NCBI RefSeq assembly: GCF_945859825.1
Contig: NZ_CAMAPC010000006.1
Location: 62,001 to 126,000 of the forward strand
Length of the DNA stretch: 64,000 nucleotides
Direction of reading: 5' to 3'
Source of the DNA: Pseudoalteromonas holothuriae
GTDB taxonomy: Bacteria > Pseudomonadota > Gammaproteobacteria > Enterobacterales > Alteromonadaceae
Positions 1 through 9,564 of the stretch are shown here, piece by piece. The translations under genes were made by a program, and so were the position numbers. The notes beneath the pieces were generated by a model. It did not search any database. It saw only the letters and a list, made by a program, of their open reading frames with translations, and was not told where the DNA came from. Position 1 is the first letter of the stretch, and every line of letters starts with the position of its first letter.

Positions 1-402
1 CAAATTGAAGAAAAAATAACACCGGTACAGCAGGCTAAGCCTATAAGTTTAACCGTTAAGGTGGCGCTGGATAGTACCTTACAAACACAGTTGCCAGAGC
101 AAGGCACTTTATTTGTTTTTGCTAAAGCGGTAGATGGACCCGCTATGCCACTTGCAGTAGCGAAGCTTACAAATTTTAACTTGCCTTTGACTGTCACCTT
201 AGACGATAGTATGGCTATGATGCCAAGCTTAAAGCTTTCTAATTATCAGGATGTTGTTATAACTGCCCGTATATCAAAAGATAGTAGTGTGATGACACAA
301 GAAGGTGAGCTGGAAGGGTTAAGTCAGATAATTTCATTAGCTGAGAACAGCAAAGAGGCTTTTGTAGAGATTAATCGGATTATATCAAGCACAGGAAAGT
401 AA
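1..402 (+). CDS. ccmI: C-terminal part of cytochrome c biogenesis protein CcmI (partial)
   Basis: The reading frame is open from the first base of the window, so only the C-terminal 133 residues or so are present. The visible part matches the C-terminal periplasmic domain of CcmI/CycH proteins, which hold apocytochrome c for haem ligation: a stretch reading TLFVFAKAVDGPAMPLAV followed by LTVTLDDSMAMMPSLKLS is typical of that domain (read directly). CcmI acts with CcmF/CcmH in the periplasm during c-type cytochrome maturation; the N-terminal membrane segments and TPR part lie outside the window. The stop codon directly abuts the mlaA start. An internal GTG at 61 is not needed as a start because the frame continues upstream. 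Confidence 0.85.
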   Translation, partial: QIEEKITPVQQAKPISLTVKVALDSTLQTQLPEQGTLFVFAKAVDGPAMPLAVAKLTNFNLPLTVTLDDSMAMMPSLKLSNYQDVVITARISKDSSVMTQEGELEGLSQIISLAENSKEAFVEINRIISSTGK

Positions 403-1134
403 ATGTTTAAGCCATTTTTAGCTGCCTTTGCAGCCGTTGTAATTTGTGGATGTAGTAGTATTCCTATCGAGAAACAGGATGATCGAGATCCATTGCAAAC
501 ACTCAATAGACCTATATATGATTTTAATATGGATGTGATAGATTCATATATTTTGCGCCCCGTTACCGTTGGATATGTTGCTATAACCCCACAGCCAGTG
601 CGAACTGGCTTAGTGAATTTTACGACAAATTTAACAACGCCTACCGATGCTATCAATGCGGCCTTGCAAGGAAAGCCAGAAAGTTTGGGAATAAATACGG
701 CGCGCTTTTTGATCAACTCAACCGTTGGAGTGCTAGGCTTGTTTGATGTAGCCAGCAGTTTAGGTCTTAAGCATCATGATGAAGATTTTGGACAAACGTT
801 AGGAGTTTGGGGGGTTGGGGATGGCGCTTATTTAATGCTTCCGGGTATGGGGCCATCAACATTAAGAAATTTAACCGGAGATGTAGTTGATAATGTCGTT
901 TTACCTGAAATTGCTTTAACAACACCACAAACAATTGCTGTATTTGCATTCAAAGCAATTGAAACAAGAGCGCAGTTAATGGCGCAAGAAAAGTTGCTAC
1001 ATGAGTCTTTGGACCCTTATATATTTGTAAAAGATGTGTATTTCCAAAGGCAATTATACGAACTTTACGATGGTAATCCACCAATTAAAGAAGAGCCGGA
1101 AGATTTCGATGAGGATTTTTTAGAAAATTTATAA
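403..1134 (+). CDS. mlaA: Outer-membrane lipid asymmetry lipoprotein MlaA (VacJ)
   Basis: MlaA is the outer-membrane component of the Mla pathway, which removes misplaced phospholipids from the outer leaflet and hands them to periplasmic MlaC. The 243-residue protein starts with a hydrophobic segment and a lipobox ending at Cys17 (VVICGC). The family signature NRPIYDFNMDVIDSYILRPV begins near residue 35, and the middle part (TRFLINSTVG-like, LGVWGVGDGAYLMLPGMGPS) is also typical. Length is normal for the family. The ATG follows the ccmI stop without any gap, so the two are translationally coupled. The C-terminus is acidic (EEPEDFDEDF). The other mla genes are not in the window. Confidence 0.93.
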   Translation: MFKPFLAAFAAVVICGCSSIPIEKQDDRDPLQTLNRPIYDFNMDVIDSYILRPVTVGYVAITPQPVRTGLVNFTTNLTTPTDAINAALQGKPESLGINTARFLINSTVGVLGLFDVASSLGLKHHDEDFGQTLGVWGVGDGAYLMLPGMGPSTLRNLTGDVVDNVVLPEIALTTPQTIAVFAFKAIETRAQLMAQEKLLHESLDPYIFVKDVYFQRQLYELYDGNPPIKEEPEDFDEDFLENL

Positions 1135-1150
1135 TTGAGATTTAAAGGAG

Positions 1151-1185
1151 ATAGGCTGGCGACGGGCAGTGCCAGCCTATTATAG
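1151..1185 (+). terminator. Hairpin after mlaA, probable terminator
   Basis: A perfect 10-bp stem (ATAGGCTGGC at 1151-1160 and GCCAGCCTAT at 1171-1180) with a 10-base loop lies 17 bases after the mlaA stop. The downstream T-tract is weak (TATAGTT), so termination is likely but not certain. Confidence 0.6.
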
Positions 1186-1215
1186 TTGGGAGAGTAGGCT
1201 CCCATAAATTAGTTA

Positions 1216-1509
1216 CTAGTGGATTACACCATTTTGTTTTTGTTTGCGAACAAAACCAAGATTATTGAGCTTTTCTACTAAAACGGATGGGTCATCTAAT
1301 TTTTTCGCTGTAGACTCATTTCTTAAAAAATGGTCATCAGGCACATTGTGTAAGTCGAGCATTTTATTAAAAAGAATGCTTCGCATTGTCAGCGCTGTCA
1401 TTCCGTTATCCTGAATTTCATCAAGACGTCCTTGCAGTTCAGAAAATGGCCCAGATTGTACATCATCAACAACCGCAGCGAAGTGATTTACCTGTTTATT
1501 TTTTAGCAT
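1216..1509 (-). CDS. Uncharacterised 97-residue protein
   Basis: I do not recognise this protein. The frame is open for 106 residues, but the internal ATG at 1509 (MLKNKQVNHF) is preceded by a strong GGGAGAAGG ribosome binding site six bases upstream, so I use that start. The product is small, soluble and charged, without signal peptide or membrane segment, and reads as a helical protein with a short repeated pattern of Leu and Asp (LQGRLDEIQDNG, KLDDPSVLVEKLNNLG). It stands alone, convergent with mlaA and separated by 275 bases from the antiporter gene upstream. Probably a conserved hypothetical of Alteromonadales; no function can be proposed. Confidence 0.65.
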   Translation of the reverse strand: MLKNKQVNHFAAVVDDVQSGPFSELQGRLDEIQDNGMTALTMRSILFNKMLDLHNVPDDHFLRNESTAKKLDDPSVLVEKLNNLGFVRKQKQNGVIH

Positions 1510-1784
1510 AATAGCCTTCTCCCGGAAAACATCCAATTGTCATAGTTAACAGCGTCCATCATATTTTTTGTGTTAAAAATAGATACTTACACCTTTCAAG
1601 TTGAAAACAGTGTACTCTGTTTTTAGGGCAGATTACTAACTTGGATGTAAAGCTTTGTAAATCGAGTAATGAACGTTTTAAAGTGGCTTACATAAAATGG
1701 TTTAGACATCTAGAAGTAAGATATTGATGAGCAAATAAAAATAGTTATCAGTACCTTTTATGGTACTGATAACAAACTTTTACA

Positions 1785-3356
1785 TTAAGAAAATAAATTC
1801 TGTTTTACATGTTCAGCGAAGCCACTTCCAGCTTCAAGATAAAAGTTATAGGTCGAATCGACACCCATTTCTTCAAGTTCTTTTTGTTGATCGGGATAAT
1901 TTGCAATAGCGGTAACTTGACCTTTAAAACCCGATGCTTTTAGTTGCTCCAGTGCGTATATATTCTGCATATGCTTGGGCATTGCGAGCATGACCATATC
2001 AACACGAGAGTGGTTTACACGCTGCCAAAAATCAGGGTCGGTTGCATCTGCTAACAATACTCTGCGGCCTCTTTGTACATGCCTATCAACTACTTCGGGC
2101 TTAATATCAACTCCAGCAATTGATCCAGGATGAGTGGCTTCAATTGTTTCATAAGCCCCAGTGCCGATACGGCCCATACCGAAAATAGCAATACGTGTAT
2201 CGGTCAAGTTAACGGGCAGCTCTTCTTCTAGCCTTTTAGTGCTTTCAAACTTCAGTAAAAATGGTTCGAGTTTTACATAAACACCGTTGGCGCGTTTATT
2301 CAGTGGTGAAGCTATCACAAAGGTAATTGATACAGCGATAGCTACGACGGCTAGCCAGTCTGCTGCAATGGCACCGCTACTGGCTGCAACAGCACAAACG
2401 ATCAGACCAAACTCACTGTAATTTGATAGTGTAAATGCACTGAGTAATGAGGTCCGAGCTCGTAGTTTAAACAAGTTTGTCAGTATATAGTAAAAACAAA
2501 CTTTTACTGGTAACACAAGGGTAAGTAAACAAGCGATAAGTAAGGCATCAAAACTCATATTGGCATTAAGGCCAATATTTAAAAAGAACCCTACGAGTAA
2601 GATATCTTTTAGATTCATTAATGACTTTGATAGCTCACCTGCTTTTTTGTGAGGGGCGAAGAGCATACCAATAATAAGCGCGCCTAGATCTCCTTTTAAG
2701 CCTGCGAATTCAAAAGCATGATAGCCAACGACCAATGCAAAGAAAAATCCAAACAGTGGCAATAGCTCACCATGTTTAGAGCGATTCAATACCCAAAACA
2801 TAACTGGCCTAAAAAGAGGCAAGGATATGAGTAATACCAAAGCCCATACGTTGGGTGTTTTACCTGTGCTAATAGCTAAAAATACGACAGCAAAGATATC
2901 TTGCATAACGAGTATACCAATAGAAATTTTGCCATGTAGGCTTGCCATTTCACCTCGTTCTTCAAGTACCTTTACAGCAAATACGGTACTTGAAAAGCTA
3001 AATGCAAAACCGACTAATAGGGCACTGGACATCGATAAATCAGTAAATAGCGGTAAGCTTAATGAACCAAGTAAAAGTAAAAGTGCTGCAAAAAAAGTAC
3101 TACTCAAAACTATATGGAGGGTTGCTGGTGCCCAAACTTGTGCTTTTACAAGGTTACCAATTTTAAGCTTTAGACCAATGCTAAACAACAGCAAGGTAAC
3201 ACCCAAATCAGCTAATTGATTTAATAGCTCTGTACTACGATAGCCAAGTAGGTTAAGAATAAACCCAGCCATCAAAAAACCAATAAGAGGTGGTAGCTTT
3301 AATTGATATACTGAAAAGCCACAGGCAAATGCTGCAGCAAAAAACAAAAGTTCCAT
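1785..3356 (-). CDS. CPA2-family cation:proton antiporter with RCK/TrkA-N domain (KefB/YbaL-like)
   Basis: A 523-residue inner-membrane protein of the monovalent cation:proton antiporter-2 family. Residues 1-370 are a run of about 12 hydrophobic segments beginning with the family-typical PPLIGFLMAGFILNLLG and LADLGVTLLLFSIGLKLK. From about residue 385 there is a Rossmann-type RCK/TrkA-N domain with the nucleotide motif IAIFGMGRIGTGAYE, which in KefB/KefC/YbaL relatives gates the transporter. It would exchange K+ or Na+ for protons, possibly in response to NAD(H) or glutathione adducts; which ligand is not decidable from sequence. The gene is monocistronic and divergent from the Spo0M-like gene. 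Length (523) is shorter than KefB/KefC (~600), closer to YbaL. Confidence 0.85.
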   Translation of the reverse strand: MELLFFAAAFACGFSVYQLKLPPLIGFLMAGFILNLLGYRSTELLNQLADLGVTLLLFSIGLKLKIGNLVKAQVWAPATLHIVLSSTFFAALLLLLGSLSLPLFTDLSMSSALLVGFAFSFSSTVFAVKVLEERGEMASLHGKISIGILVMQDIFAVVFLAISTGKTPNVWALVLLISLPLFRPVMFWVLNRSKHGELLPLFGFFFALVVGYHAFEFAGLKGDLGALIIGMLFAPHKKAGELSKSLMNLKDILLVGFFLNIGLNANMSFDALLIACLLTLVLPVKVCFYYILTNLFKLRARTSLLSAFTLSNYSEFGLIVCAVAASSGAIAADWLAVVAIAVSITFVIASPLNKRANGVYVKLEPFLLKFESTKRLEEELPVNLTDTRIAIFGMGRIGTGAYETIEATHPGSIAGVDIKPEVVDRHVQRGRRVLLADATDPDFWQRVNHSRVDMVMLAMPKHMQNIYALEQLKASGFKGQVTAIANYPDQQKELEEMGVDSTYNFYLEAGSGFAEHVKQNLFS

Positions 3357-3557
3357 AGTATGTATATATTGATTTTATCTAGCTTAAGTGTATCAGAACT
3401 ATCTGATTTATAAATTGAATTTTTCTTCCTTATCAAAAAAACAGGCCATGTTTTGCGTTAACTCAATAATAATACGGACGATAACGAAAATTTTCGCTGA
3501 CAATCGGCGATAAATGTGGTTAAGATGCGATAAAGGAACATTCTCACAGGAGAAATA

Positions 3558-4301
3558 ATGTTTAAAAAAATCCTCGCATCTGTTGGTATAGGTGCGGCAA
3601 CAGTAGATACAGTTTTAGAAACCGAGCATTTATACCCCGGACAAAAATTTCAAGCCAAGATTATCATAGAAGGTGGGGATGTTAGCCAACAAGTGAGTGG
3701 CTTAGAAATGGCACTAATGACACGTGTAAAAGTTGAAAATGATGACGGTCATTATTTTGTCAATCATGTAATTGAAACGTGGAAGATTGGCGAGCAATTT
3801 GACATAGCTTCAGGTCAAACTAAGGTGATACCCTTTGAGGCCAGACTTCATTCTGAGACGCCAATCACTGAGCTGAACGCGGGTTATAATCATTGTCATG
3901 TTTGGTTAGAAACGGGCCTAGATATCGATTTAGCACTTGATCCTACAGACAGAGACACCCTGCATATTTACCCTAATGATGCGATTAAAACGTGTATGTC
4001 AGCTATGGAGAAATTGGGTTTTGGTCTTGTTAAAGCTGATGTTGAAAAAGGGCAGCTTAGGGCGAGTAATTTCCATACGGTTTCAGGTTGTTACCAGGAA
4101 TTGGAATATCGACCGCACAGTAAATCATTGTTTGGTATTCAAGAGGTAGAGCTATCTTTTGTACCAGAAGCACACCGAACTCATGTGCTGATTGAGTTAG
4201 ATAGAGCGTTCCGAAGTGACGGTTATGTGGATTTAACCATTGAACATGACCAAGTGAATTTATCGCAGTTGTGCGACCAATTAGAGCGTTTATTTGCTTA
4301 A
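3558..4301 (+). CDS. Spo0M-like (sporulation-control) protein with arrestin-like fold
   Basis: This 247-residue soluble protein belongs to the Spo0M family, named from Bacillus but common in non-sporulating gammaproteobacteria. The N-terminus (MFKKILASVGIGAATVDTVL) followed by YPGQKFQAKIIIEGGDVSQ is the usual family opening, and the first 130 residues are the arrestin-like beta-sandwich domain. The cellular role in Gram-negative bacteria is not established; links to cell-surface or envelope stress have been suggested for the family. A clear AGGAG ribosome binding site sits 7 bases before the ATG, and a rho-independent terminator follows, so the gene is transcribed alone. Confidence 0.85.
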   Translation: MFKKILASVGIGAATVDTVLETEHLYPGQKFQAKIIIEGGDVSQQVSGLEMALMTRVKVENDDGHYFVNHVIETWKIGEQFDIASGQTKVIPFEARLHSETPITELNAGYNHCHVWLETGLDIDLALDPTDRDTLHIYPNDAIKTCMSAMEKLGFGLVKADVEKGQLRASNFHTVSGCYQELEYRPHSKSLFGIQEVELSFVPEAHRTHVLIELDRAFRSDGYVDLTIEHDQVNLSQLCDQLERLFA

Positions 4302-4320
4302 ATGCACTCGTTATTTATAA

Positions 4321-4345
4321 GCCCAGCCAATGCTGGGTTTTTTTA
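4321..4345 (+). terminator. Rho-independent terminator after the Spo0M-like gene
   Basis: Stem CCCAGC (4322-4327) / GCTGGG (4332-4337) with a CAAT loop, followed directly by seven T residues. It lies 20 bases after the stop codon. Confidence 0.9.
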
Positions 4346-4435
4346 TCACTGAGTTTTGATGAAGATCAACAGCTCCTAATTTGATTACGACATTGATCAT
4401 TTATTTAATGCAATTTGTATAACAGGAGCTATTAA

Positions 4436-4888
4436 ATGCTTTGGCAGACTAAACTTTTCTCTGAACTTGAAATAGATATGTTGTTTAACTTAATGAAAGC
4501 GCGGGTGGATGTATTTGTTGTTGAGCAGCAATGTGCGTATCCAGAGTTAGATGAAATTGATAAGCATGAACAAACAAGACATGTATTTTTATCTCAACAA
4601 TACGATGTTCAAGCTTATGCACGAGTGTACAGAAAATCGATGAGTGAATGTGCAATAGGGCGGGTACTAATTGTTGAAACCGAACGAGGTAAGGGGCTGG
4701 CAAAACCTTTAATGAAACAGGCATTGGATGTGTGTAACACCCATTTTGCACAGGATGAAATAGTAATATCCGCGCAAACTTATTTATTGCCTTTTTATGA
4801 GTCTCTAGGTTTTAAACTTGAGGGAGTGGAATATTTGGAAGATGGTATACCTCATCATGACATGCGATATAAAAAAGCGCTTGAATAA
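4436..4888 (+). CDS. elaA: ElaA-like GNAT N-acetyltransferase
   Basis: A 150-residue protein of the ElaA branch of GNAT acyltransferases, which transfer an acyl group from acyl-CoA to an amine; the natural acceptor of ElaA is unknown. The opening (LWQTKLFSELEIDMLFNLMKARVDVFVVEQQCAYPELDEID) follows E. coli ElaA almost segment by segment. The acetyl-CoA loop is visible as IGRVLIVETERGKGLAKPLM near residues 80-100, and the C-terminus (LEDGIPHHDMRY) matches the family end. Length is normal. An AGGAG stretch lies before the ATG. It is convergent with the NSS transporter gene. Confidence 0.85.
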   Translation: MLWQTKLFSELEIDMLFNLMKARVDVFVVEQQCAYPELDEIDKHEQTRHVFLSQQYDVQAYARVYRKSMSECAIGRVLIVETERGKGLAKPLMKQALDVCNTHFAQDEIVISAQTYLLPFYESLGFKLEGVEYLEDGIPHHDMRYKKALE

Positions 4889-4906
4889 TCAAGCGCTCAC
4901 CAGTAT

Positions 4907-6253
4907 TTATTGCGAGTGTATAAACACTAAGGCGATTGCCACGGGACAGACAAACTTAATATACCAAGGCCATACTTTCCAAAAAAAGCTATTATCAGCT
5001 TCTGGATAGCCATTTTTTATTTCTGTGAGCAAGTTGTTTCTTTGCCATATCCAGCCAACAAAAACACAACATAACATACCAATCAGTGGCTGACCAAATT
5101 GTGTTGTTAAGCTCACGACAAACCCAAATAAGTCACTAAAGTTAAAGATGATTGTGAAGCTAACTACAGAGATAAGGCCACCGATCACCCAAGTGGCTTG
5201 CAAACGTGATAAAGCAAATCGTTCAACTGCGTAGGATACTGGTGCTTCCAACATGGAAATCGATGACGTTAAAGCGGCAATGCTCATAAGTGCAAAAAAT
5301 GCAAACCCAACAAATAGCCCGACATCGCCCATACTATCGAATAGTGCGGGTAGTACTTGAAAGACTAAAGTGTCCTCAGATAAGAGTTGACCGTTAGCGC
5401 TGAATATTTCAACCCCTTGCGCTTGGGCTACATACATTGCAGGAATAATTAATAAGCCAGCAACAAATGCGATAAAGACATCAATAAGGGTTACATAAGC
5501 ACCTAGAGAAACTAAGTTTTCTTGTCTGCTGATGTATGAGCCGTAGATGATCATCACACTTGTGCCAAGAGAGAGTGAGAAAAACGCTTGGCCAAGCGCA
5601 CTTACTAGTAGCTCTGGGTCTAAAATTGATGAGAAATCTGGAACCAAGTATGCTTTTAAGCCCTCACTTGCCCCGTCTTGTATCAGAACATATGCTATCA
5701 GTAAAAATAAAATCCCTAAAAGTGCAGGCATAAGACGCTTGGACCATTTCTCTATTCCATTTTCAACGCCTTTGCTGATAATAGAAATGGTGAGTATCAC
5801 AAATATAGAAGTAAATATTAAATCACGTGCAAGTGATTGGTTACTTAACCACACGGTGGCATCGGGCATATTTGCAAGTTTAGTAATGGGTTCTAAGGTT
5901 GCAGTAAACATCCACCCAGCAACAATGGCGTAAAAGCTCAAAATTAACCCTGCGCAAATTATACCGCCAAAACCCACCGCGAATGCGAAACGTTTATTAA
6001 AAGCATTCTTAGAAAGTTTCTGTAATGAAGATACGGCATTAGCTTGGCCATGGCGGCCAATGACCAACTCAGCCATTAAAGCGGGGTAAGCTAAGCAAAA
6101 TGCTAACACTAAATAAACTAATACAAATGCGGCCCCGCCATTACTAGCGGTTTGAGTAGGAAAGCCCCAAATATTACCTAGGCCCACAGCCGACCCAGCT
6201 GCTGCCATTATAAAACCAAAGCGAGAACTAAATTCTCCGCGCACACTGCTCAT
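4907..6253 (-). CDS. Sodium-dependent transporter of the neurotransmitter:sodium symporter (NSS/SNF) family
   Basis: A 448-residue inner-membrane protein with about 11 hydrophobic segments, the usual number for bacterial NSS members related to MhsT and Tyt1. The first membrane helix carries the unwound substrate/sodium site motif GSAVGLGNIWGFPTQ (about residues 21-35). Members import amino acids or related compounds with Na+; the exact substrate cannot be read. The C-terminus is short, as in bacterial members that lack a twelfth helix. The gene stands alone between the convergent elaA-like gene and the two-component system. Confidence 0.88.
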   Translation of the reverse strand: MSSVRGEFSSRFGFIMAAAGSAVGLGNIWGFPTQTASNGGAAFVLVYLVLAFCLAYPALMAELVIGRHGQANAVSSLQKLSKNAFNKRFAFAVGFGGIICAGLILSFYAIVAGWMFTATLEPITKLANMPDATVWLSNQSLARDLIFTSIFVILTISIISKGVENGIEKWSKRLMPALLGILFLLIAYVLIQDGASEGLKAYLVPDFSSILDPELLVSALGQAFFSLSLGTSVMIIYGSYISRQENLVSLGAYVTLIDVFIAFVAGLLIIPAMYVAQAQGVEIFSANGQLLSEDTLVFQVLPALFDSMGDVGLFVGFAFFALMSIAALTSSISMLEAPVSYAVERFALSRLQATWVIGGLISVVSFTIIFNFSDLFGFVVSLTTQFGQPLIGMLCCVFVGWIWQRNNLLTEIKNGYPEADNSFFWKVWPWYIKFVCPVAIALVFIHSQ

Positions 6254-6486
6254 ATTTTTATACTTCTCTATTTTTTACGGCGGCTGACAATCTACTGTAA
6301 ATAATGACAAATAAAAAGCGCTAATTGTAATTAGAATGCCATGATCTAACGCAGTTTTTCTTCAATTAAAGGGTTGTAACATTAAACCTCCAGAGCTTTG
6401 TAGGCACTTTAGGGATAAGTTATTTATTTTTCAGTTAATTAACAGCCAGCTATTATGTATGTGTGATAATTACTTTACGCTGCTTA

Positions 6487-7773
6487 CTAGGCTTTACAAG
6501 GTAAAATTAAAGTAAACTTGGCACCACCTAAAATATCAGATTGTGAGACTGTGGCGTGCCCATGGTGCCAATCAACGACTTTGGCGACAATAGCCAGACC
6601 TAACCCATAGCTCTTTTGTGCGCGATTACGGTGAGTTTGCTCCTGAAAGAATGGGTTAAATACTTTATGCCAGTTCTGTGGTGCAATACCAGGCCCATCA
6701 TCTTCTATATGAATAAGTACGTTGTGTTCATCACTAACAACCCTAATTAACACTGAGTGCTCAGCAAAATCAGCTGCATTGGTTAGTAAGTTAGTTACCG
6801 CGCGTGCCAACCAGTGTAAATCGGCTTTAATAGATAGTGGATGCTCAACTTCGTGCTCAATGCGCAGTCCAGAGTTTTGAAATTTAGGCGCCACTTGCTC
6901 GGTTAAAGAGCTAAAATAATCGCCTGCACCAGTGACCTCAAACTTTAGTAAATGTGATTTTTGTTCTAGGGTGGCAAAAGATAGGTAGCTTGCTAGCATA
7001 TCTTCCATTTGATCTAGGTCTTTTTCCATGCGTGATAATAGAGTATGTATTTTGCTCACATCTTGTTCGTCTAGCGCGGCGTCCAGACCGAATCGTAAAC
7101 AAGCAACAGGTGTACGAATATCATGAGATAGACTAGAAGCCAGCAGTTTGTTTTCAGCAAGAAGCTTTTCAATCTGGCTTGCCATGCGGTTAAAAGTAAG
7201 TTCTACATCTTTAATATAGGTGAACTTGTTTGTAGCAATGCGAGCACTGAAATTACCGCTGGCGAACTGCTTAGCAGCCTCAGTTAGTATGGATAAACGC
7301 TTGGCCAGTGGCGAGAGAATAAACCACATGAATGTGCACACACCAGCGTAAAATAGTAAAGTTAAAAGCGCATCATTATCCAGACGTTCAGGTGGCTTTT
7401 CTAAGCGTAGCTCTAAGTAATCAGGCAGCAATGCTTGGTTGGTTTTGAGCAAATAGAAACCTTGCTGGTCCTCAAGTACTAACCCTTTTTTTGTTAGCAT
7501 TTGGGCTTTAAGCTCTGTAGGAACTGCGAGCATATTACCTTTTTTATAATTAATTGCTAACTCATAATCTGCACTTAAAGTCTGAATGTAATTTGCACGT
7601 TGCTCGGGTGCTTGGCGTGCGGCTTGAATTGCTGCACCCGTTGCCAATGTACTTTGCCAGCCAAAGTTATCTTCTACTTCTAATGCTTGTTCACTAAAAA
7701 TATCAATGAGCCAACCAAGTACGACAATTGAAACAAGGGCACTGGCAAGCAGGTAAAGGTAAAGTTTTCTCAC
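6487..7773 (-). CDS. Sensor histidine kinase, RstB-like
   Basis: A 428-residue inner-membrane sensor kinase. A transmembrane helix at residues 5-24 and a second near 140-155 bracket a periplasmic domain of about 110 residues; a HAMP linker follows. The H-box reads SSLSHDIRTPVACL (phospho-acceptor His about residue 215) and the ATPase part has the N-box NLLTNAADFAEH and G-box DDGPGIAP. It lies 10 bases downstream of its partner response regulator on the same strand. The SHDIRTP type of H-box and partner identity resemble RstB/RstA of enterobacteria. The signal sensed is unknown. A MipA/OmpV-like gene upstream on the same strand may be a target. Confidence 0.88.
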   Translation of the reverse strand: MRKLYLYLLASALVSIVVLGWLIDIFSEQALEVEDNFGWQSTLATGAAIQAARQAPEQRANYIQTLSADYELAINYKKGNMLAVPTELKAQMLTKKGLVLEDQQGFYLLKTNQALLPDYLELRLEKPPERLDNDALLTLLFYAGVCTFMWFILSPLAKRLSILTEAAKQFASGNFSARIATNKFTYIKDVELTFNRMASQIEKLLAENKLLASSLSHDIRTPVACLRFGLDAALDEQDVSKIHTLLSRMEKDLDQMEDMLASYLSFATLEQKSHLLKFEVTGAGDYFSSLTEQVAPKFQNSGLRIEHEVEHPLSIKADLHWLARAVTNLLTNAADFAEHSVLIRVVSDEHNVLIHIEDDGPGIAPQNWHKVFNPFFQEQTHRNRAQKSYGLGLAIVAKVVDWHHGHATVSQSDILGGAKFTLILPCKA

Positions 7774-7783
7774 ATTGCGGCCT

Positions 7784-8491
7784 TTACCATGCGCTGGGTA
7801 CCATTAAATAGCCTTTCCCCCAAATTGTTTTAATCTTTTCTGGGTGCTGTGGGTCGTCATCGAATTTTTTACGAAGTGCAGAAATGAGCACGTCAACACT
7901 TCGGTCAAGCCCATCATATTCTCGTCCTTTGGTTGCCTTGAACACGGCGTCGCGAGAAACCACTTCGCCAGCATTAGAGGCTAAAAAGTGCAGGAGTAAA
8001 TATTCAGCACTTGAGATATTGACTTCGCTACCTTGTAATAAGACTTTACGTGCTTGAGTATCGATATTTAGGTTGCCAACACGTATTAAATTGTCATTGG
8101 TATGATTTGCCGTCGTTGCGTCATTTGATACGCGCAACATGGCTTTGATCCTTGCAAGCAAAGCTCTTGGTCGCACAGGCTTTATGACGTAGTCACTGGC
8201 ACCGACCTCTAAACCAATTACTTCATCCATTTCTTCATCTTTTGCGGTAAGCATTACAATCGGTTTTTGATAGAATTGACGCAGCTCACGGCACACACTG
8301 ATCCCATCTTGACCTGGCAGCATAACATCAAGTAAAACAATATCAGGATTGAGGGTTCTGACCATATTTACGACTTTATCGCCACGTTCGCATACATGTG
8401 TAGTATAACCTTGGTTATTTAAGTAATCGGCTACCCACTGAGCAAGAGATTCATCATCTTCTACTAGCAGAATCGTGCCATAATTATCCAT
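7784..8491 (-). CDS. OmpR-family response regulator, RstA-like
   Basis: A 235-residue response regulator. The receiver domain (residues 5-120) has the acidic pair EDD at 11-13, phospho-acceptor Asp55 (IVLLDVMLPG) and the conserved Lys in VIKPVRP. The C-terminal winged-helix domain contains YDGLDRSVDVLISALRKK and ends with KTIWGKGYLM, very close to RstA. It should bind DNA as a dimer when phosphorylated by the adjacent kinase. An AGGAG site precedes the ATG (TTTTTAACTCCTG on the plus strand). No autoregulatory site could be identified in the 233-base upstream gap, but a long dyad at the next gene upstream is a candidate target. Confidence 0.9.
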   Translation of the reverse strand: MDNYGTILLVEDDESLAQWVADYLNNQGYTTHVCERGDKVVNMVRTLNPDIVLLDVMLPGQDGISVCRELRQFYQKPIVMLTAKDEEMDEVIGLEVGASDYVIKPVRPRALLARIKAMLRVSNDATTANHTNDNLIRVGNLNIDTQARKVLLQGSEVNISSAEYLLLHFLASNAGEVVSRDAVFKATKGREYDGLDRSVDVLISALRKKFDDDPQHPEKIKTIWGKGYLMVPSAW

Positions 8492-8724
8492 TTTTAACTC
8501 CTGTTTATTAATTGTTCTAGTAATGATGCTCGCGGGATCACAAGGTTGTTACCAATTCTGCCTTAGTCATCCGCAACTGTCACTTTATAAAATTAAACTG
8601 AACTTTAGGAAAAGTTAGTTAACCAAGTAAAATACTTAAAATATTGGATCTGAAAAATTATTTCTCCAAGCTTAATTGAGTGCCGTTATAGTTATAATTT
8701 CGCAATACAGAGGTTTGCTGAGTT

Positions 8725-9564
8725 TCAAAATACATAACGTACTCCAAGTTTGGCTTTATGTTGATGGTTTTGGCGAACAATGGGGCTGTGGTAAATTTGC
8801 TTTGAAAACCAAGTTGACATCCACCCAGCTAAAAATACCCAGCGTTCGGCGATAGGATATTCTGTATGTAATTCATACACTAAGCTATATGCACCTTTGG
8901 GGTTATATGTCAGGCGTTCAATCGTTTGCTCATCAGGGGCGATACCAAAATAATAATCAGTAAAATCATTAGAGTATAGGTTAATACCGATAGCTGTTCT
9001 AAAATCCCAATTTTGCCATGGTACTATTTTGCTAAAGAATGTACTTAATACCCAGCCATTGTGAGTACTACTAATATCTTGTAGTAACTCAAATGATAAT
9101 TGATTGCCACCATAGCGTTTGCTTAAACGTAATCCTGCGGTAATATCAAATTGCCGTTCATTAATTCCTTTTAGCTCAGGTATTTGGTTCGACCGGTATA
9201 AGTCAAAACCATTTTCACTAAAGCCATCTTGTGCTTGAGTTAAAATTAAATCTAACCCCCAATCGTATTTTTCTATTGCGCTGTAACCAAGCACCAAACC
9301 ACCTGACAGTTGACTGCGATCTACATCAAAGTACCAATTGCCATAGTTTACATAGACATTTATATTCAGTAACTCGACGCCTTCTTGGTGGGCTTGTGAA
9401 CCCACTAGGTATGAATCTTCAAACACATACCCAGCTCCAAAGCTAATATCAAAGACGAAATTTTCACTCGGTTTAAAAGTGTTATCTGCGTAAAGCCGAT
9501 TACTTGCATGTACAGTATTGGATAGACAGATAAGTAGGGTTACTAAACGGAGAGTTCGGGACAT
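8725..9564 (-). CDS. MipA/OmpV-family outer-membrane protein
   Basis: A 279-residue outer-membrane beta-barrel protein of the MipA/OmpV family, whose founder scaffolds murein synthase and hydrolase (MltA) in E. coli and which often is induced by two-component systems. The start at 9564 (MSRTLRLVTLL) is preferred over the in-frame ATG at 9582 because it gives a normal signal peptide ending at VHA|SN and has GGTG upstream. Strand-turn patterns typical for the family are visible at the C-terminus (AYSLVYELHTEYPIAERW and a SPIVR loop), and the chain ends in Phe as barrel proteins do. The start codon is overlapped by a 13-bp inverted repeat. It precedes the two-component genes on the same strand. 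Confidence 0.78.
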   Translation of the reverse strand: MSRTLRLVTLLICLSNTVHASNRLYADNTFKPSENFVFDISFGAGYVFEDSYLVGSQAHQEGVELLNINVYVNYGNWYFDVDRSQLSGGLVLGYSAIEKYDWGLDLILTQAQDGFSENGFDLYRSNQIPELKGINERQFDITAGLRLSKRYGGNQLSFELLQDISSTHNGWVLSTFFSKIVPWQNWDFRTAIGINLYSNDFTDYYFGIAPDEQTIERLTYNPKGAYSLVYELHTEYPIAERWVFLAGWMSTWFSKQIYHSPIVRQNHQHKAKLGVRYVF